64,000 nt of DNA. It comes from Gymnopus androsaceus JB14. Lineage: Eukaryota; Basidiomycota; Agaricomycetes; Agaricales; Omphalotaceae. The position numbers and the translations under genes are program-made. The stretch covers positions 124,001 through 188,000 of the forward strand of contig ML769423.1 of the NCBI GenBank assembly GCA_009733575.1, given 5' to 3'. Under the pieces are notes generated by a model. It was not told where the DNA came from and did no database searches. It saw only the letters and a program-made list of their open reading frames with translations. Positions 23,089 to 33,816 of this stretch are shown here, piece after piece; within the stretch, counting starts at the first letter, position 1, and every line of letters begins with the position of its first letter.

Positions 23089-25632
23089 ATGTATCTCCCT
23101 GGAACCGACTTTGAGCTTGAGACTATTGCTGATGCTCTTTGGTATCTCCCATTGTATTCGTGAGTGTTCTTCCCACTATTGCAAAACATTGCTGAAATCA
23201 TCTTTACTAGCGCTCTCAAGAAAGAAAAGTAGTACGGCATTCCCTCCTTAAATGTGACACTGATACTTGATTTAGAGGAGTCGACTTCAAGATCTCAGAT
23301 GTGACAAAGTAAGCAGTAGAACTTATACTTACACGTTCTTACCTGGTTTTTCTCTAGCCTTAAACCACCCCATTCCTATACCAAAGTCAGGAACTTGGGC
23401 TCGGATACTATTGAAAGGTAAGCCAAATGATCCTAAGATTAAACCTTGTTTTTGAGTTTGGTCTTGCAGATGCCCTATTTTTGCCCTCACCATAGGTATC
23501 AACAATTACTGCTATGCTGGCGTAAAGGGCCTACGTGGATGCGTTGCGGATGCCGATGATTTCTGTGATTTTCTCACCAAGGTCCTTCATGTACCAACCG
23601 AAAACATCACCAATCTACGCGACGAACAAGCTACCGCTACAGAGATCATTAAAGCCTTCGAAGCTCTTGTTGTCGATTCGCGCATTCCAAAAGGCTCTCC
23701 TATCCTTATCTTCTATGCTGGTCATGGCGTTGAGGCTTTAGCGCCTGAAGGTTGGATATCTAATGATGGTGTGATACAGTCTCTGGTGCCCTATAACTTC
23801 TTCCCTGGCACCGAGTGGAATCGTACCACAAAGAATAGTATTTCTGATATAAAACTCGGCCAGCTTTTGGAGAAGATTGCCAACGCCAAAGGTAATAACA
23901 TTGTGAGTCATCACTTCTATTCTTAACTACATACCTTCGCTAGGCTGAATTCCATCAAGACAGTTATTTTTGATTGCTGTCACTCGGGATCAGGCACTCG
24001 TGGAAAATTAGAGACTGAAGGACTGGATCGTAACATCGAGGTTCCTCTCGGTACTAGGCTGGGAAGAGATGCGCTACCAGCTCCTGGGTTAACATTTCCT
24101 GCCACTCTGAAAAACAAGTACAAGGGCACCTCTCATGTTTTGTTAGCAGCATGTACCGAGCAACAAACTGCAAGAGAGTATGGAGGCCGAGGCGTTTTCG
24201 CTTCTGCTCTCATCTCATTGCTTAGATCTGCTGTCATCCATAACCTCACATACCGAGATGTGATTCGGATGCTCCCTGCACTTCCCAGGCAAGTCTTCTA
24301 TCCCTGGAATCGGCATTGTTGATGAATCCCTTCAAATAGTCAGAATCCACAATTAGAGGGGCTTAACCAGAACTGCATTCTTTTCCACAATGTCACTCCC
24401 TCAGCCAAACGTATTTACTACAACCTTACTATTGCCAATCCCCAGAATGGAACCTATAGAATCGACGCTGGCGAAGCTCATGGTATCACCATTAATGCTG
24501 AATTTTTCATCTATGCGGATGATGCAACCAAGAACCCCAATCCCGTCGCCCTTGAAGGCGTCCGCCTCATTGTTGAAACCACATCAACATTCTCTTCCAC
24601 CTTGCATCTTGCTGATGGCAGTCGCACATTCACTGGTGGTGCATTTGCACTCCAGGTGAAAAAGGGGAATCCTCATGATGTCTGCCTGTTTGTCGACTTT
24701 ATAGATGACCTCCATGGTGTATTCCAAGCTCTTGGTCAGCAAATGCAGTCCAAAGAGACCGGTAAACCTTCTTACAAGCTTGTCCCCACCCGCGACAAAA
24801 ACCCCGACCTCATCATCACATCGGATCGAGGTGTTGCCCGCTTCGAGATCACTGACAAAATTTGCCGCGATAGAGGATTGTCTAAGATCCCCTGCTGCTC
24901 GGGAGCAGATAGTGAAACCATGTCCCGCATACTTCCTGGCATTGCAGACTTTCACTGGAATTTACACCGCGCCAACCCCAACCTCAACGGCAAGATCAAG
25001 AACATGATTGAATTCGAGTGTATGGAACTTGCTTCCACCAAACTTGATGATAATCATGATGAGGTGTTCCGTCCAGTAGGAAAAAACCTGTTCACAGGTA
25101 CAAGCATTGATCTCAATGTTCGAATTCAAGCGCCAAAGCCATATGGCTTCAGCATTAGAAGCAAAACCAATGTTCCCCTCTTTGTTTCTGTTTTCTACTT
25201 TGACATGAGTGATTTCAGTATTGGTGAGTTCTTGCTTATACTTATTCTCCCTTTTAGATCATCTCTTTCACAGAATCATACTATGAGCCTCCTTTTGCCC
25301 GCGCCGACGGCCATGTCCCCTCTATTCGTCCCAATGGTTGTCTTACTATCGGTTATGGATCAGGTGGATTTCCGCCCCGTTCATTCTCCCTCAGCAATGA
25401 CCAGGGCATTACCGTTGGATACATCAAGCTATTTTTCTCTACTGAATACGTTGACTACAGCGCCGTTCCTCAAATGTCGCCTTTTAATGAACGGGCAACT
25501 AACACCTTCAAGCATAGGCCCACTGCTCTGTGGGACACAATGCTTGTTCCGGTCATTCAGCACCGGTACGGCATAAATGATGCAGAATTGGGATTGGGAG
25601 TGGTTTCTTGGGTATGTTCCTCCTCAGCTTAA
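23089..25632 (+). CDS. Caspase-like (peptidase C14) protein
   Basis: ATG 23089 opens four short exons joined by introns of 46-52 nt, then the caspase domain: PIFALTIGINNYCYAGVKGL, LRGCVADADDFCDFL, catalytic histidine in ILIFYAGHG (about residue 147) and catalytic cysteine in VIFDCCHSGSG (about residue 212). Further C14 features follow (HVLLAACTEQQTARE). The C-terminal half (about 24370-25630) is a lineage-specific extension with FYFDMSDFSI, LTIGYGSGGFPP and YIKLFFSTEYVDYS, common in agaricomycete caspase-domain proteins. This pattern fits a metacaspase-like cysteine peptidase, and those typically cut after Arg or Lys. One intron (donor near 24291) uses GC instead of GT. The final exon may extend past 25632 by an extra intron, but that is unclear. 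Confidence 0.8.
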
Positions 25633-27327
25633 AGTTGGTTACTGCATTACTTGTATGATATTGAAACTTGCTATGCAACATATATAGGGTCCGATGAGTT
25701 CCAGGAGCAATAATGAAGAAACACCTGGAATCCTAATAACGGGTCTTTTCAGCGATTTTCGTCGGTTTGCGAATATCTTAAGCTCGGACTCCGAGAAGCA
25801 TGGTCTACCTTCTAATGTACTTAAAGGCGGTTGGACCGGTCTTGTAAAAGCTCCAATCTTCCTTGGTCGTGCGGAATACAAAGTAAGTGAATGGTTGCTT
25901 GACAGTTACCTACTAACAGAGCTGTTCGGGTGCTAGGGGGGGCTCTGTTCGTCTGCTCATAACTGGACCGGGCTTTTTTTGACATGCTCCCCTATTTTTT
26001 TCTTGCTCTGAGCAGATCCTGGATATATCAAAGACGCCTGTTTGAGAATTGCCTATAACAGAAAAGTAATGACGGTCAGTTTGTCTGTACTTGTCATTTT
26101 TCATCTCTTATATCCCCTACATTCCCGGGCCAGTTCAATAAATATGAGGTCCTCACTGGACCAAGTCAATCAGTTCATTGGGTTGCAGTATCCGGAGCTT
26201 TCCATTTTGAAGCACTCTGTGGTGTTGTGCCTGTTCGGTGAGATCTAATCATAGTATGTATTCTAAACATCTTACCAATTTTAGAGGAGGCATGGATGAA
26301 AACGGAGAACCCTTCTATATAGCACAGATAACATATATTGATACTTTGTATCAAAAGCTGTGCCTCCCGGGTCTTGTTCAGGTCGGAGGTCATGGTGAGC
26401 TTTTTTCACCATTATGGTGATCCTGCGTTCACATATGCATAATAGCATCTGTTCCTGACCTCAACAGCATGTCCAGTGTGGAGTCTGAGAGCTACAATGT
26501 TCTTGTTTTTGCTTAATGGCACTGTCAATTGTTTTCCGGGCTTACTTATTCAAATGTTGCACCCACTTGAACCAATGTATAATGGGCAGAAGGAATGAAC
26601 CACTGGAGCTGAGTTAGTGTCAATCCATTTCACAACAAATACCCTGGGCATAGTATGTTGGGCGAAACCGATTTCAATTTTGACTGCAAGTCTGAGTCCA
26701 AGAATGGAGCTGAGAAGCTTGATTTTGAGCCAACTTGAAGCTACACTTGAAGAAAAGGAAAGCCAGTGGTGGGTAGAAAGCCACTCAAAAATTCTGCCCG
26801 AAAAGACTTGACGCGTTAGGTTTTGGGCCTCCACATCTGGAGGGCGCGCTCGTCCGACCTAAATAGGAAGTTGAACGCCAACGTGCGTGCTCCAGATGTG
26901 AATGTGCGCGGTTCAAATGTGAATGTACTCAGGCACGGCAAGTGGAAGTGTTAGAACTAGGTCATGCCCACCATAATGATGGTTGAACGAAAAAATGGGA
27001 GGCGGCGACAGATCCACGGGATGCATGATATTTTAGTATTGTGGAAGGTAGAAATAGTCTCGAGCACCAGCTTATGATTTGTAAATTATAGTACACGTTA
27101 GATCAGGAGATTGTCTGAAAAGTGGACGTGGACGGCAGAACACCAATACAGCACCGATAATGGCCTTCTTTTTCTTTCGTGATTACACGTCGAATAGTCC
27201 TTCAAGTACTTTTAAAGGTAGTTAGCCTTCCCAGAGCCCGAAAGAACTAATGGCGATAACAACATGATATTGCATAGAATGTGAGATAGTAAGACACGAT
27301 CAAGGAAGCTCTTTATACGTCTCGAAC
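25633..27327. other. Gap with one open exon-like stretch, otherwise no gene seen
   Basis: At 25690-25936 an open stretch follows a possible acceptor (atatatag) and could be a further exon of the caspase-like gene or a relic. The rest, to the PHO84 stop, shows no recognisable coding on either strand. Confidence 0.3.
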
Positions 27328-29313
27328 CTACTCGTCATCAGGGGAAAGCTCCTCCAATGACTTGCCTTTCGTCTCAGGGATAAGCAGCGTGGAGAAGATA
27401 CCGGTCAACATGAAGAAAGCAAGGATCTCCAGACTGCGGGAGCGAATCAGTTAATATTCTTGTTAAAGTTAAAGGGTGCTTACAGATGACCCAAGAATGC
27501 GTTCTTTCCTCCGATATTTGAAAGCTGAGCGAAACCAACTTGAGAAACGACAGCGCCAAGCTTGCCACTGGCAGCGGAAATACCATGGGCGGTTGAACGG
27601 TAACGAGTGGGGAAAACTTCTCCAGGAACGATGAAGGTGGTTGTGTTGGGACCAAAGTTTTCAAAGAAGTTGGAAAGACAGTACAGGAAGACAAATGCCT
27701 TCTGTCCAGCGGAGTTAGAAATCAACTTGTCATATCCAAAACCTACATACAGCGTAAGGAACTGACGAAGAACGATGACAGGAAAACTCACCCATGATGA
27801 TGAACAAGACAGTCAACATAGTGAAGCCCATAAGCTGAATGGGCTTACGGCCCCATGAGTCGATGAGATAGAACGAAGCCCAATAACCGGGAACGTAACC
27901 AGCGATGGTCAGAATGAGGTTTCCGGTAGAGACGTTCAACAAGGTGTTGTAGACTTTTGTAGAGCCTGATCCAGAACCATTTCCGAAGCCAATGGCTTGC
28001 AAAATGATAGCCGAGTTGAGACCAAGACCATAGAAAGCAATCTAAAAAAACAACTTTAAATCACTCACTAATCAGGAAAAAATCGAGGGCTTACATCGAG
28101 AGCAAACCACGAGTAGGAAGTACCAATGAGAACCTTCAAGTTCTTCCATTGGCCAAAGTGAGCTCTAAAGTCGGCCCAGCTGGCTACAGGGACATCGACC
28201 TTCTGGTTACCGACGTCGCTGTCGTTGTTGATGGCAAGCATGCCCTCAATATCCTTAGAGGCTTGTTGGATGTTACGCTCGATATCCATGGTGAAACGAG
28301 GAGTTTCCGGGATAGTAAGACGGAAGTAGAGCGCAATAACTCCAGGTATACAACCCATACCAATGAGGATACGCCATGTCTTGTCAACGGCAGTAAAATT
28401 GGGGGAGGTCTCGCCGATAATGCTGTCCTTGTAAGCAGCCACCACGACACAGGCGATAATGGATGCGACTACGGGACAGACATCAGATTGGAGCTGACGA
28501 GACCTTGGAAATACAATTACCGAGCTGTCCCCAGCCTTGGAAGGCAAACACCGCAGTCATAAGACGACCACGAGTGCGAGTGTTAGAGAATTCGGAAGTG
28601 ATAACAGCACTAAGCGGGTAGTCACCGCCAATTCCAATGCCCATCTAAACAGCTTGTGAGGACTAAATTTCACTGTGCCAAGATAATACTTACAAGGAAA
28701 CGCCAAAGGACAAGAGCACCAATAATGGAGACTGAAGGACCGTTTGCGCTGAGGGCCTGAGCGAAGGTAGTGAAGATGATGATCATGAGTTCGAAACCGT
28801 CTGTAATCTAATGTCAGAAATAATGAGAAAACTCGCTCAGCTCACTTACACATTTTCTTACGACCGACAACATCAGCCAACCAACCGAATAACAGCTGAC
28901 CCACGAGAGTACCGACGGGAGTTGCGACCTTGACACCAAGACTTTGGTTGCTCGATAAAGATCCACTCTTATCGTAGACGTAGCCCAACATGGTGGCAGC
29001 AATATTGATGCCAAAGATATCGTAGCTGGAAGGGGGTGTAAATAGAGCAAGGAGATGGACAATCGGAAAATCCTTACGCATCAGTGAAAAAGCCCACACC
29101 TGCTACAAAACAAACCTTCACATGGAAGGAGCTGAAAGCATACAGATAATAAGGAAAAATGCAGAAGACTCAGACAAGGATGTAAACGTACGAGAATTTT
29201 GCATTGTCGACTTCGGCGAGAGCATCAACACGGCGCTTGCGAAGCATGTACGAAGTAGCATTGTTAGTCGCAGGCTCGCCGACGCTTGAACCAGAATCTT
29301 TCTCGCTAGCCAT
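27328..29313 (-). CDS. PHO84: High-affinity inorganic phosphate transporter (PHO84 type)
   Basis: The start is ATG 29313 ([10 protein letters not shown]) and the stop is TAG 27330-27328. There are about eight exons with introns of about 50-60 nt. The protein is of major facilitator type, close to 540 residues. It has a polar N-terminus, then the phosphate:H+ symporter signature [30 protein letters not shown] between helices 2 and 3, and [19 protein letters not shown] in helix 4. A central cytoplasmic loop ([14 protein letters not shown]) follows. The second half has [20 protein letters not shown] and the closing motif [12 protein letters not shown]. It moves phosphate with protons across the plasma membrane. 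Such genes are usually induced by phosphate starvation through Pho4-like factors, but I did not locate a CACGTG box with certainty. Confidence 0.9.
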
Positions 29314-30199
29314 GAAGGATAAGATTGAGCGGGAATGTAACAAAGGGCGATGCGAGCCCTTTTAAGAATGCTTAGAAAGCTCCCATAGATGTGCCTCGCG
29401 GGAAATCACTATTATAGGTTATAAGAACTGAGAAGAACTGAATCGAATTGGCTGACTATGCCGCTTTAAGTACAGTGCCTCGCCTGGACCGATCACATGT
29501 ATGACATAGAGAATGAATGAAAGCGCAGTGATAGATGATTCTTCAGAGCGTCCCTTGTAATTCGTGAGGGAAAGCCAACGTAGATCTAGAATCACCCGCC
29601 CAGGAGATGGAACGAGATGTACTTGGGCCTCCCGTGCGGTTTGAATCTTGTAGATTAATCAGTTGATAAGGAGCCCTGCCTCCATGGCGTATCTCAGCGG
29701 AAGTCACGATGCCACTAAAGAGAGGACGTTCTCAAGTCATTGAAACGTGGGACAGCCTGCTTGCGATTGACAGGCTATCTGCCAACAGCTCATAGTTTAG
29801 AAGAAGAGCGGCTTTATCGAATTAAGTGGTAAATGGAGACACGAGGATGGATTCCGCGGGCTCCGAATCGTTGGAAAATGAAATCGGCATGAGTCGGGAA
29901 CAAATGATTTAAAAGACAATGCCGGGCGGCGAAAGGTCAAAGCAATAGTTACGAAACGTAAGGAGATATTTATATTGTGTAGCTAGCCCTTAGCCTTTCC
30001 CTCCATTATTCGTGTTTCGCATTTGACTGATCCCAGATCGAGGAATATATATAAGTGCACCAACAAGTAGCCCAGATTACTGTAAGTTGGAAATTCTATT
30101 CTATTCTTTGCTCACTGCCGCTCCAGACTGCCGGTACATGTTTTAATGGAGTTCTTTGCATACATCGATTAGAATAAGATACAAGATCGCACAAGTTCG
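29314..30199. other. Intergenic region with a duplicated segment
   Basis: The first half is upstream sequence of the phosphate transporter. The second half (about 29845-30085) is a diverged copy of 33545-33790, sharing blocks such as ggcgaaaggtcaaagcaata and cgtaaggagatatt. No gene was found. Confidence 0.5.
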
Positions 30200-30912
30200 T
30201 CAATTAAGGTTTTCCGATAAATCGATATTCCCTCTATGATGATGATGATCATGATTGCTCTTTTCCCAGCGCTTCAACGCATACGCAAACGTCGCAACTA
30301 TCTCATCCGCAATATATACTCCTTGGCTCTGAATCCGAAGAGTGGCTGGCCGTTTGGACAAGAAAATCCCGCTGTTTCCGGGATTGTATGATGCGACTTC
30401 GGAATGCCATTTGGATTTGAGCTGTTGGATTAATCAATGAAAAAGTAACGGGTGAATGTATGGAGAAGGAAAGCTTACCGTCATTGAGCCATTCGAGCTG
30501 TTTTTCCACTCGTAGTGGTAGTTGTCAGAGCCTCTGAACTGCACTTTTCTGTGAAAGCGTGTCACGATACTAAGCAAGGGCTTTACGTCCTCCGTTAAAT
30601 GAATGCTCACCTATTAGTAAACGAGTGCGATAATCCTCGTACCGGCTGACTACCAACAGTTACCGAGTCCGAACGCAAAGCATGCAGCTCTATGTTTGAC
30701 ATTTGGTATGAATGAGACCGCTGGTCAAGCTTGGTGATAGTGCTGGTGCCATGGAACAAGAAGGGAGTGTGTATGTGATACAAAGCAACTCCATCGTCGG
30801 TGTAGAGTTTCGTGTCAAGTGGCGCTTTGCGATCTTTGAACGTAAGCTTCATGGTAAGCGTTTTGGGCAATTGGGAGTTGTAATTGGACGAGCGAATGTG
30901 GCTCGGAGGCAT
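30200..30912 (-). CDS. DUF6593 family protein
   Basis: ATG 30912 opens the first exon. An internal methionine (MKLTFKDRKAPLDTKLYTDD) is an alternative start nearer the family's usual N-terminus. Two introns (donor gtgagc after FTNR, donor gtaagc after GSMT) join exons carrying FRGSDNYHYEWKNSS, VASYNPGNSGIFLSKRPATL and IADEIVATFAYALKRWEK. This order matches the DUF6593 family that is abundant in agaricomycetes and consists of small, probably soluble beta-rich proteins of unknown function. The end is histidine-rich (HDHHH) and the stop is at 30202-30200. The length of about 190 residues fits the family. Confidence 0.8.
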
Positions 30913-31269
30913 CTTTTATAGCAAATACTGGCGTTGATAAGTATAAAGGCTGACGTTACTCCTCTCATTGTCGGACTATGTACGCCACTCCGCAGCGGTG
31001 CAGCCCGAGCTATGAAATCCTGTGAAATTCCGCAATTCAGTCGACAGTAGTTGAAGTTTGCGGATGTAATATAGCCTCTTGGGCTTGGCTGCGGCTGCGC
31101 AGGACTCTGGGGAGAGACCATTTCAATTCGCCTCACTGTATACTGGTTCAACGAGAATTGATCCAGCTAAAGGAAGGATTGAAAGTAGTAAAGCTCGCCG
31201 CCTATCTCCCAGCGCGGTGAGTGCGACAGTATACTTCTCTTGGCACATGGCGCAAATTCTTCGCAGTTC

Positions 31270-31400
31270 AAGGAGAAAAGGGTTCCCATTGCTCGTGCTC
31301 GTTTGTGAGTTGCAGGAAGAGCAGTGCAGTACCCGTCGTTGCAGGAGGTAAAATTGTTGAGAATGCTTGTGAGAAGAACTTATCCACAACAGAACCAAGG
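31270..31400 (-). pseudogene. 5' fragment of a PIG-O/GPI13 copy
   Basis: On the minus strand this stretch matches the region encoding the first membrane helix end and first lumenal residues of PIG-O at 36945-37070, including the blocks around cgtcgttgcaggaggt and cttgtgagaag. It has no downstream exons in place. It is one of several scattered PIG-O fragments. Confidence 0.5.
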
Positions 31401-31756
31401 AAAGGAGGTCATGTACGTGCTACACTCTGGGATAGGTTAAGAGACGCCAGAATATAAAGGAAAATGAGACAGAAGGGAGATGAAAAGGAACAAAGGAGGT
31501 AGTGTGGTTGAACGTTTCAAGGCAGACTGTCTACTCGCCCAATTGCACCATTGTTGTAAATTCAGCTGATCAGGGAGACCGAGTCTATTACTAGTTGGGA
31601 CTACGAACCTATACATAGGACTTTAATAAGTTTTTGGATGACAGTTCGACGGCACGATGGTGTATACACGAATGTCATGGACCTGAGAAACATAGGGGCT
31701 TGCGAAAGTCTGGCTGAAATTGGTCTCGAAGGGACATGCAGCTGGAATAATTCGAA

Positions 31757-32344
31757 TCAAGTATAATGCCGCTTAGCGCAAAAATACACCGTGACAGGGA
31801 TGCTCAGGGATGATAACATTTCAGCCTGGCATTTGGCACCCCACCTCAATCCACTTGGGATCCCCAACCCAAGCTCATCCCCAACTCTAGGTTCAAAGGT
31901 GGAATTTTCTCCGGACGAATCGGGGCCGGAAGAGACATTGAAGCAAAATAGAGCATACTTATTTTCTTTGCTCTTCGAAGTCGGGATCCTAGTGCTCGCC
32001 AAATTTGTTTGGTAGGATGGTTCAAGTCCGTGCTTATCGCAGTGTGTGATATGCTCTCGCTTGTGGGTCGAGGAGGATAATGCCTTTGCATTGTGCATGG
32101 TAGAATGCCACGGAGACCGTGGTGATTTCGAATCCGGATAGATATCGGTGATATTCACCGAGTTCGTGAAGAGGAGATGGTGGAGGTTCGAATTCAGAGA
32201 AAGGAACGAGTTCGGGTTGATTCGACGAGTTCCGAGGTGGTGACTGGTAGAAGTATCGGGAGGAGTGAAAGGGGTGAATTGATGAGGACTGTTATAAATA
32301 TCGGATGGTTCTTCTTTAGAGCAATTTCTGAATATGCTGGACAT
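31757..32344 (-). pseudogene. Unknown relic, copy A of a duplicated neighbour
   Basis: An open but unrecognised minus-strand frame. It pairs with 32930-33600 over much of its length (shared blocks include gattcgacgagtt and cctcaatccac or cctcaattcac). Copy B has more stops. Together with the adjacent PIG-O 3' fragment it forms a duplicated block. No function is proposed. Confidence 0.45.
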
Positions 32345-32479
32345 GCTTACAGTGAGCGTTGTTGCGAGCTACGAGTCGTTGCAGAAAGAAAGTAATGCCG
32401 TACAAGCAGTTTTAGAGCATATATGCACATAAGTCAAAGCTCACGATCTACTTCTCCTATTACCAGTTAGATTTAATAA

Positions 32480-32870
32480 GATAACGTTAATTAGCGTCAA
32501 TAAAAACTCCTTCCCATTATTTTTCATGCTACCTAAACCCCCTCGGATGCAGAGGGTGCAGAGGAGAGTGGATAGGTGGTAAAGTTAGAGGTGAAGGTGG
32601 AGGAGTTGGATTTGGCGGATGGTGGGTTTGGGTGGTGATTCCCATTTCGTAGCTTTGGTAGCCTCCAACCAAATGCCCAACAAACCCGCACCCATGATCG
32701 CAACAGCTAACATAGGCCCAAATGAGTTGAGTGTCAATGTACTACCAGCTTCGACGTCAACAGGAAACGCACACTTTCGAAGAAATTGTCGCATTGCACA
32801 CAGGCTGAATTTACTAGTATCGGAAGTGATACACGTCCATGCAGCTGGAATGATTCGAGTGAAAGAGGAA
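32480..32870 (-). pseudogene. 3' fragment of a PIG-O/GPI13 copy
   Basis: Minus-strand translation gives LNSFGPMLAVAIMGAGLLG followed by WLEATKATK, clearly the counterpart of FNSFGPMLVIVMGAGLLG and WLKAPAFEATKR in the intact gene (about 34255-34340). Surrounding frames are broken. It lies 1.3 kb beyond the end of the intact gene in the same orientation, so a tandem duplication followed by decay is likely. Confidence 0.7.
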
Positions 32871-32929
32871 TTATATGTATACATCTTATTGCCGTAGCTG
32901 TATCAGAGCATTAGACATGGGGAGGATGA

Positions 32930-33600
32930 TAACAAACTAATAATCTCTCAACCTCGCGGCTCGTACCCCACCTCAATTCACCTGGGATCCCCCAGTCCCA
33001 GCTCATCCCCAACCTCCTTCAACATCTTCAACGATGGAGTTTTATCCGGAATAATCGGGCCCTCCCGCCACGCTGAAGCAAAATAGAGCACATCTTCTTT
33101 GCTTTTCGAACCTCGGGATCCGAGTATCCGCGAAATTCGTCTGGTAGGATAGCCCTAGTCCGAGCTCATAGTAGACTTGCGACATTGTGCTAAATTTCAT
33201 CATATCCATTCCAGGATCAGTTTCGAGGATGGTGATGCCGCTGGAGTTGCATAAAAGTCCACTACGGAGGCCGAGGTGATTTGGAATCCGTGTAGATAAT
33301 GGCTGTACTCACCGAGTTCGTGGAGAGGAGGAGATGGAGGATATTTGAATTCGGAGAAGGGAACGAGTTTGGGTTGATTCGACGAGTTATGAGGTGGCGA
33401 TTGGAAGTAGTTCAAGTCGGGAGGAGCGTAACTTTAAGGGATGAGTACCGTTACAAATGATTCCAGTCGCAGAGGAGGAATACTTGTCGGATAGTTCTTC
33501 AGAGTATTTTCCGGATACAGTGAACATTTTCGCGGTGGGCGGCGTGATAGGATGTATTCCGCGAGCTCCGATTCGTTTGATAGTGAAATCGATGAGAGTC
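32930..33600 (-). pseudogene. Unknown relic, copy B of the duplicated neighbour
   Basis: A diverged second copy of 31757-32344 with shared order of blocks and several in-frame stops. It sits directly downstream of the intact PIG-O gene, as copy A sits downstream of the PIG-O 3' fragment. Function unknown. Confidence 0.45.
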
Positions 33601-33816
33601 AAAAAGAAAGAAATGCCGGACGGCGAAAGGTCAAAGCAATACTTACGAAGCGTAAGGAGATATTGCTCCCGCTACATACATATCTAATCTCTCTTCATTT
33701 GCGTTTGTCGCATTTGAATGATCCAAGTTCAAGGAGTCCAGCTATGTATATTTATGTCCACCAGTGGTTGGCCCAAAGCTCACCGCCAAGCGACAATATA
33801 CTTTTCCTAGTACTAG

